8,350 nt of DNA from Deltaproteobacteria bacterium. GTDB taxonomy: Bacteria; Myxococcota_A; Polyangia; Polyangiales; Ga0077539. This document shows, piece after piece, positions 1 through 6,062 of the stretch. Every line of letters starts with the position of its first letter. The first letter of the stretch is position 1. Location of the stretch: contig CANMAT010000134.1 in the NCBI GenBank assembly GCA_947494865.1, positions 1 to 8,350 of the forward strand, given 5' to 3'. Position numbers and translations under genes: made by a program. The notes under the pieces are model-generated. The model was given only the letters and a program-made list of their open reading frames with translations, was not told the origin of the DNA and did no database searches.

Positions 1-583
1 AGCCCGTGGGGTTGTGGCAGGGGTCGTTGAGAAACACGAGCAGGCGGCCCTGCTTCTCGGCCGTCTCGGCGAGGGTGCGTTCGAACGCGGCGAGGTCGAT
101 GCCGCCGTGGTCGGCGAAGGTGTTGAAGGTCACGACGCCGCGCTCGTGCTCGTCGGCGAGGGTGGCGTAGGGCCCCCAGTAGAACGACGAGGTGACCATC
201 GACTGGCGGTGGTCGAGAAAGATCGAGAGGGCGTGGCGCAGCGCGCCGGTGCCGCCGGGGGTGGAGCACGCTACGGCCTGATCGGCGAGCGCGGTGCCGC
301 CGAGGAGGTCGCGCGTCACGGCGGAGAGAAACTCGGGCACGCCCGCGATGGGCGCGTACGCGGCGGCCTTGAGGGGGTTCACCTCGCGGATGGCGTCGAC
401 CACCGAGGGGAGCACGGCGAGGGAGCCGTCGTCTTCGAGGAGGGCGCCGACCGTGGCGTTGATGATCTTCTCGCCCGTCGCGCGGCGCTGCGTGGCCTCG
501 CGGTTGAGGGCGAAGATGGGGTCGTCTCCGGGGCGGCTCGCGTTACGGTCGGGGAGGAGGTTCACGACCCGAGTGAGTGCCAC
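1..583 (-). CDS. Class I PLP-dependent aminotransferase (aspartate/aromatic type), N-terminal part
   Basis: Partial gene; the reading frame is open to the left window edge, so the C-terminal half including the PLP-binding lysine is missing. The 194 visible residues follow the aspartate/aromatic aminotransferase pattern: DPIF near residue 21, the phosphate-binding loop STPGGTGAL at 107-115, a Trp at 136 in the place of the residue that stacks on the PLP ring, and CHNPTG at 189-194, whose Asn contacts the cofactor. Family members transfer amino groups between Asp, Tyr or Phe and 2-oxoglutarate in the cytoplasm. Substrate cannot be told from this half. The start is taken as GTG at 583 because it lies just ahead of the conserved N-terminal segment; no clear Shine-Dalgarno sequence precedes it, so the start is less certain than the gene. 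It is the last gene of the minus-strand series, 84 bp after the biotinyl-domain gene. Confidence 0.9.
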   Translation of the reverse strand, partial: MALTRVVNLLPDRNASRPGDDPIFALNREATQRRATGEKIINATVGALLEDDGSLAVLPSVVDAIREVNPLKAAAYAPIAGVPEFLSAVTRDLLGGTALADQAVACSTPGGTGALRHALSIFLDHRQSMVTSSFYWGPYATLADEHERGVVTFNTFADHGGIDLAAFERTLAETAEKQGRLLVFLNDPCHNPTG

Positions 584-667
584 AGATCGCGCGGGGCTGT
601 CACTACGCAGCGGGTGCGAGTGCGCACCGTGGCCGCACCCTTACCGGCGGCGCGCGCCGGGCGTCGG

Positions 668-880
668 CTACTCGACCTCGACGAGGGGCTGCCCCTCGGA
701 GACGGCCTGCGCCTCGACCACGAGGATCTTCGTCACGGTGCCGGCGATCTCGGACTCGACGGGCATCTCCATCTTCATCGACTCGAGGATCGACACGACG
801 GTGCCCTCTTCGATGCGCTCGCCGACCTTGACTTCGATCTTCCAGACGGTGCCAGTGATGTGTGCGTTGACGGTGGCCAT
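668..880 (-). CDS. Stand-alone biotinyl (BCCP-like) domain protein, 70 aa
   Basis: The whole protein is one biotinyl/lipoyl-attachment domain. It has the biotinylation motif ESMKMEMP with the acceptor Lys at residue 36, and the flanking GTV/GE/EG and AGTV glycines of the flattened beta-barrel (residues 10-12, 20-26, 46-48). Such a domain carries CO2 on biotin between the biotin carboxylase and carboxyltransferase of an acyl-CoA carboxylase in the cytoplasm. At 70 residues it lacks the Ala/Pro-rich N-terminal arm of true AccB and resembles the short mycobacterial biotinylated protein TB7.3. No carboxylase, carboxyltransferase or biotin ligase gene is visible in the window, so its partner is unknown. 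The ATG start is supported by GAGAG seven bases upstream (888-892). The next gene in the same direction is the aminotransferase. Confidence 0.93.
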   Translation of the reverse strand: MATVNAHITGTVWKIEVKVGERIEEGTVVSILESMKMEMPVESEIAGTVTKILVVEAQAVSEGQPLVEVE

Positions 881-887
881 GAGGGTG

Positions 888-892
888 CTCTC
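888..892 (-). promoter_or_regulatory. Ribosome binding site of the biotinyl-domain gene
   Basis: The minus strand reads GAGAG with a seven-base spacer to the ATG at 880. It is a modest Shine-Dalgarno match, and one of the few in this window, where most genes have none. Confidence 0.45.
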
Positions 893-903
893 GCGGGTGC
901 GTG

Positions 904-924
904 CGCGGGGGTGAACCCCCCGCG
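904..924 (-). terminator. GC-rich intergenic hairpin, possible terminator without T-tract
   Basis: A perfect 8-bp inverted repeat, CGCGGGGG paired with CCCCCGCG, encloses a 5-base loop. On the minus strand it lies 45 bases after the stop codon of the Cys-rich lipoprotein gene and 23 bases before the ATG of the biotinyl-domain gene. There is no T-run after it, so a classical intrinsic terminator is not shown. It could be a Rho-assisted stop, an mRNA 3'-end stabiliser, or a leader structure of the downstream gene. Confidence 0.4.
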
Positions 925-969
925 ACGGGCGCCGAAGCTACGCAGACATACCCTCGGCGCGCAAGGCTC

Positions 970-3126
970 TCACAGCGACGGCGTGAAGCGCACGCCCGCG
1001 CTCGCGGGCACCACGCACGAATAGGTGGTGGCCCCCGCGGGGCAGCCGCCGACGCCCAGCGTGCCGGTCTGGTTCTCGATGCCCACCGTGGCCGCCATCG
1101 CGCCCGTCATGGCGGTGTAGAGAAAGTCGATGGACAGGTCGCGCTCGTTGAGCACCACCTCGAAGTTGAGGTTGCCCGCGCCGCTCGGAAACGAATACAC
1201 GCCGACGTTGCTCCACTGAACGACGAAGCGCCGGTCGGGCGTGGCGCCCGCCGTGGCGACGCAGATGCCGTCGGCGCGCGTCTCGAGGTCGCGCCACTGC
1301 GGGGCCAGCACGCCGTTGGGCGTCGTCGTCGAGGGGATGGTGCCGTTGATGCTCGCCAACGTCCCGGTGCCGAAGAACATGTGCCCGTTGGTGGACACCG
1401 TGAGGGGCGCGCCCATGGGCACCGCCGCGCCCCAGTACCGGAAATCGAAGGGCACGGTGACGCCGATGACCGCGTCGTCGACGCTCGTGAGCACCGTGCG
1501 GTGGCCCGGCGCGGTGCACGCGTCGATGAAGGGCGCCGCGAGCGGCGGCGTAGCCCGCGTGTACCGCCCGGCGATGGCCGCGCAGGCGCCGGCGCGGCAC
1601 GCCTGCCCCGCGGGGCACACGGTGTTGCACGCGCCGCAGTTGGCCGCGTCGGTCATGAGGGCGCGGCACACGCCGCCGCACGAGGCGCTGCCGGGCGGGC
1701 ACGCCGCGCCGGCCACGGAGCTCGACGCGTCGCAGTAGCCCAGCGTCTCCATCGCGGTGGGCGAGCCCGCGAGCTGGGAGCCCCGCGAGTGGTGAAAATA
1801 CCAGCGCCGCGCGCCCGGGGCGATGGTGAAGCCGCACATGTTTCCGAGGCTCGAGAACGCCGACACCGTCGTGGCGGGGCCCGTGGGCAGCGCGCGGCGG
1901 GCGATGGTGTTCGTGTCGGCCACGTACACCACGTAGGGGATGCTCGCGCTGAGCTCGGCGACGCCCCAGAACGCCCAGCCCCCGCACGGCGCCCGCGTGG
2001 GCACGGCCGACGCCCCGAGGTCGAGCACGGCGCCCGACGGGAGGTCGATGTTGTAGGCGCGGCCCGCGGCCATGACGATGAGGCGATCCCACCCCGAGAA
2101 GAAGCCCACGGCGCTCGCGGTCGCGCCGCCCGTGATGGGAATGGTGGCCGAGAGGGGGAGCGTGCGCGCGGTGAGCGCCCCGGTGGCGCCGTCGATCTCG
2201 CGCAGCGCCGCGGCGGTGCCGCCGGGGGGCGCGAGGGCGGCGCCCGTCGCGTCGACGAAGGTGTACACCACGCCCGTGCGCAGGTTGCTCACGATGGCGT
2301 CGTAGCGGGTCGTGAGCGCCGAGCCCTCGAGCGACGCGACGTTGAAGCGCCCCGTGGCCGTCTGCCCTGTGTAGAACAACTGCGTGTTGGCGAGCGCGAG
2401 GCCCCCGCGGTCGGCGCCCGTGACCGAGCCGTGCTCGGCCGACACGCAGCCCGTGCTGCCGAGCCAGTTGACCCTGAAGTCGGGCCCGCCCGGGGTGCCC
2501 GCCCGGCACGCTCCGCCGACGCAGGTGTTGCCCGCGGGGCACGCGCGCCCGCACGCGCCGCAGTGCATCGCGTCGGTGGCGATCGTGCGGCACGCGCCGC
2601 CGCAGTTGGACTGCCCCGCGGGGCACGCGAGCATGCACGCGCCGCCCGCGCACGACTCGCCCGTGGGGCACGCGCGCCCGCACGCGCCGCAGTTGGCCGG
2701 GTCGCTCGTGACGTCGCGGCAGGTGCCCGCGCAGAGCGCCTGCCCCGCGGCGCACGCGCACGCGCCGGCCGCGCAGCGCTGCCCCGTGGCGCAGGCGACG
2801 CCGCACGCGCCGCAGTTCGACGGGTCGCCCGCGAGGTCGCGACAGCTCCCCGCGCAGTCGGTGAGGCCCCCCGTACAGCGCGGCACGTCGGGGGTGACGG
2901 GCACATCGGGGGTGACGGGCACATCTTCGACGGCGGGTGTGTCTTCGACGACGGGTGTGTCTTCGACGACGGGTGTGTCTTCGACGACGGGCGTGTCTTC
3001 GACGGGCTGCTCCACGTCGATGGGCGCCGGAGCGTCGGGCTGTTGGGTGGCGGCGTCGGGGAGCTGCGTGGCGCAGCCCATCAGCGCGCAGAGCGCGAGT
3101 GTGGAGCGGGCGAGGTTCGGTCTCAT
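970..3126 (-). CDS. Large Cys-rich surface lipoprotein with CGACG modules and C-terminal beta-sandwich-like domain
   Basis: A 718-residue predicted lipoprotein. Residues 1-18 form a lipoprotein signal ending in the lipobox LMGC (Cys18). Residues about 41-82 are an extended linker of hexapeptides (EDTPVV, then VTPDVP). Three Cys-rich modules of about 41 residues follow (84-208), each with a core like NCGACGRACPxGxxC; a fourth lies at 474-516. Such modules are frequent in secreted myxobacterial proteins and probably form disulfide-braced stalks. Residues about 213-465 are a beta-rich region with GG and WxF patches that may be propeller-like, which is uncertain. Residues about 530-718 match a pattern known from bacterial secreted proteins: VSTNGHMFFG (577-586), PNGVLAPQWRDL, FVVQW and ATVGIEN. 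No catalytic motif is seen, so adhesion or ligand binding is more likely than catalysis. The ATG at 3126 is chosen because it gives the lipoprotein signal; no Shine-Dalgarno sequence is visible. It lies 72 bp after the signalling gene. Confidence 0.88.
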   Translation of the reverse strand: MRPNLARSTLALCALMGCATQLPDAATQQPDAPAPIDVEQPVEDTPVVEDTPVVEDTPVVEDTPAVEDVPVTPDVPVTPDVPRCTGGLTDCAGSCRDLAGDPSNCGACGVACATGQRCAAGACACAAGQALCAGTCRDVTSDPANCGACGRACPTGESCAGGACMLACPAGQSNCGGACRTIATDAMHCGACGRACPAGNTCVGGACRAGTPGGPDFRVNWLGSTGCVSAEHGSVTGADRGGLALANTQLFYTGQTATGRFNVASLEGSALTTRYDAIVSNLRTGVVYTFVDATGAALAPPGGTAAALREIDGATGALTARTLPLSATIPITGGATASAVGFFSGWDRLIVMAAGRAYNIDLPSGAVLDLGASAVPTRAPCGGWAFWGVAELSASIPYVVYVADTNTIARRALPTGPATTVSAFSSLGNMCGFTIAPGARRWYFHHSRGSQLAGSPTAMETLGYCDASSSVAGAACPPGSASCGGVCRALMTDAANCGACNTVCPAGQACRAGACAAIAGRYTRATPPLAAPFIDACTAPGHRTVLTSVDDAVIGVTVPFDFRYWGAAVPMGAPLTVSTNGHMFFGTGTLASINGTIPSTTTPNGVLAPQWRDLETRADGICVATAGATPDRRFVVQWSNVGVYSFPSGAGNLNFEVVLNERDLSIDFLYTAMTGAMAATVGIENQTGTLGVGGCPAGATTYSCVVPASAGVRFTPSL
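2885..3010 (-). repeat. 18-bp tandem repeats encoding hexapeptide linker
   Basis: Seven 18-bp units run in register inside the lipoprotein gene. Units at 2939-2956 and 2957-2974 are identical and 2975-2992 differs by one base. The unit at 2921-2938 differs by a few bases, and 2993-3010 is a degenerate edge. A variant type (GGGGGTGACGGGC core) occupies 2885-2902 and 2903-2920, also differing by one base. On the coding strand they give EDTPVV-like and TPDVPV-like hexapeptides. Because the unit is a multiple of three, copy changes would lengthen or shorten the linker without a frameshift. Confidence 0.9.
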
Positions 3127-3198
3127 GGCGGGCGGCGCGTGGAAGCTATCGCGGCTGCGCCTGGAGTAAAGCGCCGCCGTGCGAAGAAGCGCGCGCGC

Positions 3199-5157
3199 TC
3201 AGCGCGAGGGTCGCCGCTCGTCGAGGCGGCGCACGCCCTCGAGCATGAGGGCCTCGACGCTGCCGTTGATCACCCGGGCGCCGGGCTTGAAGGTCGGATC
3301 GAAGGAGAAGTCGCCCGACGAGAGCCCCAGGAGGCCAAAAAAAGCCTCTTCGCCGCGCATGTTGGGCCACAGGGCGTTCACGATCTGACCGTCGACGAAG
3401 TGCACCTCGCCCTGGTCGTTGCCGCTGCGAACGCGGAGCTGGCCCGATTTGCGGCCCTGCGCGAGCACCTGCACCACGTCGGTGAGCCCCAGCTCGGCGA
3501 GCGAGCCCGACACGCCGCGCGGGTGCCTCGCGTCGCGCTGCGCGATGAGCTGTCGCACCTTGGCGACGAGCACTGCGGCGGGCGCGGGCTTGAGCACGTA
3601 GTCGCTCGCGGCGAGTTCGAAGCCGCGCGCGATGGACTCTTTGCGCGAGTCGCGGGTGAGAAACACCCACGCCACGGCCGCGAGGGCGGGGGTGCCGCGC
3701 ACGCGCACGAGGAGGTCGAAGCCCGACACGCCGGACACCTCGGTCTCGCAGATGCAGACCTCGTGGGCGCCGCGGTTGAGGGCCGCGAGGGCCTCTTCTA
3801 CGTTGCGCGCCACGCGGACGTCGAAGCCCTCCTCGAGGAGCCGGAGCTCGAGCACGGCGCTCTCTTCGGCGTCGGGGTCGACCACGAGCACGCCGGGGCG
3901 ATCGGCGAGGAGGCGCGCGCGCAGGTCGTCGCCGGTGACGGCCTGACGCAAGAGGTCGACGAGGTTGGGGTCGAACACGGCGCCCTTCTGCCGGTCGAGC
4001 ACGTCGCAGGCCTCGCTCGCGGAGAGTATGCGTCGGTACGGGTTGCGGCCGTTCTGCGTGAGGTCGGCGTAGGTGTCGACGAGGCTGAGCAGGCGCGCGC
4101 CGAGGGGGATCTCCTTGCCCGTGAGCTTGTCGGGGAAGCCCTCGCCGTCGAAGCGCTCGTACATGTGCCGCAGGGCGAGGGTGGTGTTGGCCTCGAGCGA
4201 CACGGCTTCGAAGAGCCGCAGCGGCGTGGTGAACGACTTGGCCGCCATCTGCCGGTGGCTCTCGAACTGGGCAACGTTGAGTGCCGTGAGGTGGTACGTC
4301 GACGTCTTGCCCACGTCGTGGAGGAGGCCCGCCATCGCGAGGCTGAGCACCTCGGCCTCGCCGAGGCGAATGCGCTCGGCGAGCTTGCGCATCCACCGCG
4401 AGGTGAGGGCCGAGTGGCTGCGCAGGTCGCCGCGCGCGTTCTCGAGCAGCGCGATGAGCACGTTGGTGGCCTCGAGGAGGGCCACGGTGGCCGCGGGGCT
4501 CGACGGCGGCTGCGCGGTGCGCGGCGCGGTGAGCTCCTTCTCGGTGAGCACGCGCTCGCGCCCGCGCTCGACCGCGGGGGCCGTGACGGTGGGCTGGTCG
4601 AAGCGAATGTTCTGCCGGTCGTAGAGCTCGAGCAGCGACATGTACTGCTCGCGGCCCGAGGTGTCGGCGTGGGCGAAGGCGTAGATGTCGCCCGCGTAGT
4701 GCTTCTGAATGGCCGCGCGCACGGCGGCGGGGCGGCCCACGAAGACCCGCACCTCGCGCACGTTGGTGGCGGTCTGCACGGCCTGAGCGATCTCGGGGTT
4801 GCCCGCGTTGGGCGACACCACCGACAGCGACGACGTGGCCGGGTCGAAGAGCACCGGGAACACCACGAGCTCCTCGGCCACCTTGCGCGGCACCAGCTCG
4901 AGGAGGGCGCGGTCGAGGTCGACGCGGGCGAGCTTCGACGTCACCACGAAGCGCGTGCGATAGCTCTTGGCCAGGTACTTGAGCAGGTCGTACTCGGCCA
5001 TGGCGCCGGCGTCGACGAGCGCGTCTTCGACGCGAACGTTCTCCGTGTTGACCCGGTGCAGCACGGCCTCGCACTGATCGGCCGTGATGAGGTTCTCGGC
5101 GAGGAGCTGCTCTGCCAGCTGCCCCGTGGAGTGGTTCGCCATTGTATCGGCGCCCAT
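3199..5157 (-). CDS. Multidomain signalling protein: MshEN-like, degenerate HD-GYP, pseudo-receiver, PATAN/DUF4388
   Basis: A cytoplasmic 652-residue regulator with no signal peptide or membrane segment. Residues about 12-155 resemble the GspE/PilB N-terminal (MshEN) domain, a fold that can bind cyclic di-GMP. Residues about 225-405 are an HD-GYP-type domain: His248, HDVGK at 280-284, His301, ERFDGEGFPDKLTGKEIPLGAR from 334, Asp361 and NPYR. The canonical HHE reads MYE (332-334), with His331 one residue early, and GYP reads GFP. Residues about 421-540 are a receiver-like domain with Asp427, Thr501 and Lys523 in place but Glu471 where the phosphoacceptor Asp belongs. Residues about 549-645 are a PATAN/DUF4388 domain, common in myxobacterial regulators. 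I infer a signal-integrating scaffold or sensor rather than a working phosphodiesterase. Two in-frame ATGs (5157 and 5142) are possible starts and neither has a good Shine-Dalgarno sequence. The gene lies 72 bp after the outer-membrane-like gene. Confidence 0.9.
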   Translation of the reverse strand: MGADTMANHSTGQLAEQLLAENLITADQCEAVLHRVNTENVRVEDALVDAGAMAEYDLLKYLAKSYRTRFVVTSKLARVDLDRALLELVPRKVAEELVVFPVLFDPATSSLSVVSPNAGNPEIAQAVQTATNVREVRVFVGRPAAVRAAIQKHYAGDIYAFAHADTSGREQYMSLLELYDRQNIRFDQPTVTAPAVERGRERVLTEKELTAPRTAQPPSSPAATVALLEATNVLIALLENARGDLRSHSALTSRWMRKLAERIRLGEAEVLSLAMAGLLHDVGKTSTYHLTALNVAQFESHRQMAAKSFTTPLRLFEAVSLEANTTLALRHMYERFDGEGFPDKLTGKEIPLGARLLSLVDTYADLTQNGRNPYRRILSASEACDVLDRQKGAVFDPNLVDLLRQAVTGDDLRARLLADRPGVLVVDPDAEESAVLELRLLEEGFDVRVARNVEEALAALNRGAHEVCICETEVSGVSGFDLLVRVRGTPALAAVAWVFLTRDSRKESIARGFELAASDYVLKPAPAAVLVAKVRQLIAQRDARHPRGVSGSLAELGLTDVVQVLAQGRKSGQLRVRSGNDQGEVHFVDGQIVNALWPNMRGEEAFFGLLGLSSGDFSFDPTFKPGARVINGSVEALMLEGVRRLDERRPSR

Positions 5158-5165
5158 CGTATCGG
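5139..5165 (-). repeat. Duplicated start-codon context of the signalling gene
   Basis: CCATTGTATCGG (5139-5150) and CCATCGTATCGG (5154-5165) are 11/12 direct repeats offset by 15 bp. Each holds an in-frame ATG on the minus strand preceded by CGATAC, at 5157 and 5142. The offset of five codons keeps frame, so the duplication provides two alternative starts that differ by five residues (MGADT). Confidence 0.7.
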
Positions 5166-5184
5166 TCGGGCTTCTACGGCGTCA

Positions 5185-5208
5185 ACACGCGTGTCGCGTG
5201 CGCACGCG
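5185..5208. repeat. Two adjacent perfect palindromes in a 72-bp intergenic gap
   Basis: ACACGCGTGT (5185-5194, 10 bp) is followed directly by CGCGTGCGCACGCG (5195-5208, 14 bp); each equals its own reverse complement. They lie between the stop of the outer-membrane-like gene and the start of the signalling gene. They could be a regulator binding site or RNA hairpins after the upstream gene. Alternating CG makes chance palindromes more likely here, so function is uncertain. Confidence 0.35.
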
Positions 5209-5229
5209 CTACGCAGCGCGGGGCGCGGA

Positions 5230-5847
5230 TTACCAGCGCCAGGTGGGCGCGATGTCGACGTGCACGTACCACATCGAGAGCATCTCGCCGTCGAGCGCCG
5301 CGCGGGCCGCGTCGAGGGGCGTGACGCCGGGGATGACGCTGTACTCGCCCTCGGCGTAGGCGAGCTCGTTGCGCGAGAGCACGCCGAAGTCGCTGGTGTT
5401 CATCAGCCATGCGCGCCCGGCGCCCACGCGGAGGAGGAAGCCCCGCGAGGGGTGGAGCTCGACGCTCACGCCCGCCGAGAGCCAGTTCGACCCCGCGGGC
5501 ATGGCGCGCCCGTCGGGTGCGGCGAAGCCCGACCCGTAGCTGAACTGATGCGAGAACGCCCCCTCGGCGCCGATCGCCCACGACGTGCCCCCGATGGGCG
5601 CGAGCACGGCCGACACGTCGAGGCTCGGGCCGAAGGTGCCGCCCGCGCCGCCGCCCACCGACACGCCGAAGGCGCGCCACGGGCGGAGCTCGACGAAGCC
5701 ACCCGCGAAGCCGCGCGGCGACCCGACGCCCACCGTCGCGCCCACGGCTACGGTGCGCGAGAAGCGGTCGCGCACGCTCCGCGGCGTCGCGCCCGCCGCG
5801 CTCGTGGCGAGGCAGCCCAGAAGCAGAACGGGGAAGAAGGCTCTCAT
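5230..5847 (-). CDS. Small exported outer-membrane-like beta-barrel protein, hypothetical
   Basis: A 205-residue exported protein that I do not recognise by family. Residues 1-20 form a short signal sequence with a hydrophobic core (FFPVLLLGC) and a possible signal peptidase I site after SAAGA. The LLGC at 9-12 also fits a lipobox, so a lipoprotein is an alternative. The mature part alternates polar and hydrophobic residues with many Gly and aromatic residues (GVSVGGGAGG, GAGRAWLM) and ends in TWRW, an aromatic C-terminus as in outer-membrane beta-barrels. Barrel assignment is inference. The frame extends upstream to an ATG at 5943. I chose 5847 because the signal sequence starts there and GGGAG lies eight bases upstream (5856-5860); the upstream extension is Arg/Ala-rich and unlike a signal. 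The gene is first on the minus-strand side of the divergent region and precedes the signalling gene by 72 bp. Confidence 0.75.
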   Translation of the reverse strand: MRAFFPVLLLGCLATSAAGATPRSVRDRFSRTVAVGATVGVGSPRGFAGGFVELRPWRAFGVSVGGGAGGTFGPSLDVSAVLAPIGGTSWAIGAEGAFSHQFSYGSGFAAPDGRAMPAGSNWLSAGVSVELHPSRGFLLRVGAGRAWLMNTSDFGVLSRNELAYAEGEYSVIPGVTPLDAARAALDGEMLSMWYVHVDIAPTWRW

Positions 5848-5855
5848 GGCGACGG

Positions 5856-5860
5856 CTCCC
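5856..5860 (-). promoter_or_regulatory. Ribosome binding site deciding the start at 5847
   Basis: The minus strand reads GGGAG, eight bases before the ATG at 5847. This supports that start over the in-frame ATGs at 5862 and 5943. Confidence 0.6.
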
Positions 5861-5872
5861 ATCGGTGCGGCA

Positions 5873-5889
5873 GAACGCAAGGTGCGTTC
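5873..5889. promoter_or_regulatory. Perfect palindrome, candidate operator
   Basis: GAACGCA-AGG-TGCGTTC is an exact 7-bp inverted repeat with a 3-bp spacer, centred 34 bp upstream of the outer-membrane-like gene start. The size and spacing suit a dimeric DNA-binding regulator. Its minus-strand half also gives GGAACG-N4-TTGC (5877-5890), close to the sigma-54 -24/-12 consensus. Which of the two functions applies, if either, is not shown. Confidence 0.45.
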
Positions 5890-6024
5890 CCGCCGCGCGG
5901 CGCTCGAAAACAGGGGTTGCGCGCGCCCGACGAGGGCATTCACTCGATCGCTGCGGGGGGCGCGCGGCCCACGTTGGCCCAGTCACTCCCTCTATCGGCG
6001 GGTGCCCTTCGAAACCTGAATGGC

Positions 6025-6030
6025 TTGACA
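6025..6030 (+). promoter_or_regulatory. Possible -35 element (TTGACA) before the cyclophilin gene
   Basis: An exact TTGACA lies 32 bases before the ATG at 6063. At the usual 17-18 bp spacing the -10 position reads CTCCAC or TCCACT, a poor match. If used, transcription would begin a few bases before the ATG, giving an almost leaderless mRNA, which fits the absence of a Shine-Dalgarno sequence. Confidence 0.3.
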
Positions 6031-6062
6031 GTGCGACGACCGCGCGGCTCCACTGCCGCGCC

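Larger units (their letters stand above)
5848..6062. promoter_or_regulatory. Divergent intergenic region between outer-membrane-like and cyclophilin genes
   Basis: This 215-bp region must drive at least the first genes on both sides. It holds a perfect 7+3+7 palindrome near the minus-strand gene, a GGGAG ribosome site for that gene, and TTGACA near the plus-strand gene. I see no small gene in it. Confidence 0.7.

Noticed and set aside
613..628. Small hairpin GGTGCG-AGTG-CGCACC between the biotinyl and aminotransferase genes
   Set aside because: A 6-bp stem with no T-tract is too weak to call a terminator in a region of this base composition.
3131..3178. Inverted repeat GGCGGCGC / GCGCCGCC around the start region of the Cys-rich lipoprotein gene
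   Set aside because: The arms are 8 bp but separated by 32 bases, and such GC-only words are common in this DNA. There is no T-run, so it was not called a terminator or attenuator.
5848..5943. Longer form of the outer-membrane-like protein starting at 5943
   Set aside because: The added 32 residues are Arg/Ala-rich, would bury the signal peptide inside the chain, and cover the palindrome and ribosome site. The start at 5847 has GGGAG at good spacing.
5865..6062. Upstream extension of the cyclophilin frame
   Set aside because: It is Arg/Cys/Pro-rich and would place the lipoprotein signal at residue 67, which is incompatible with export.
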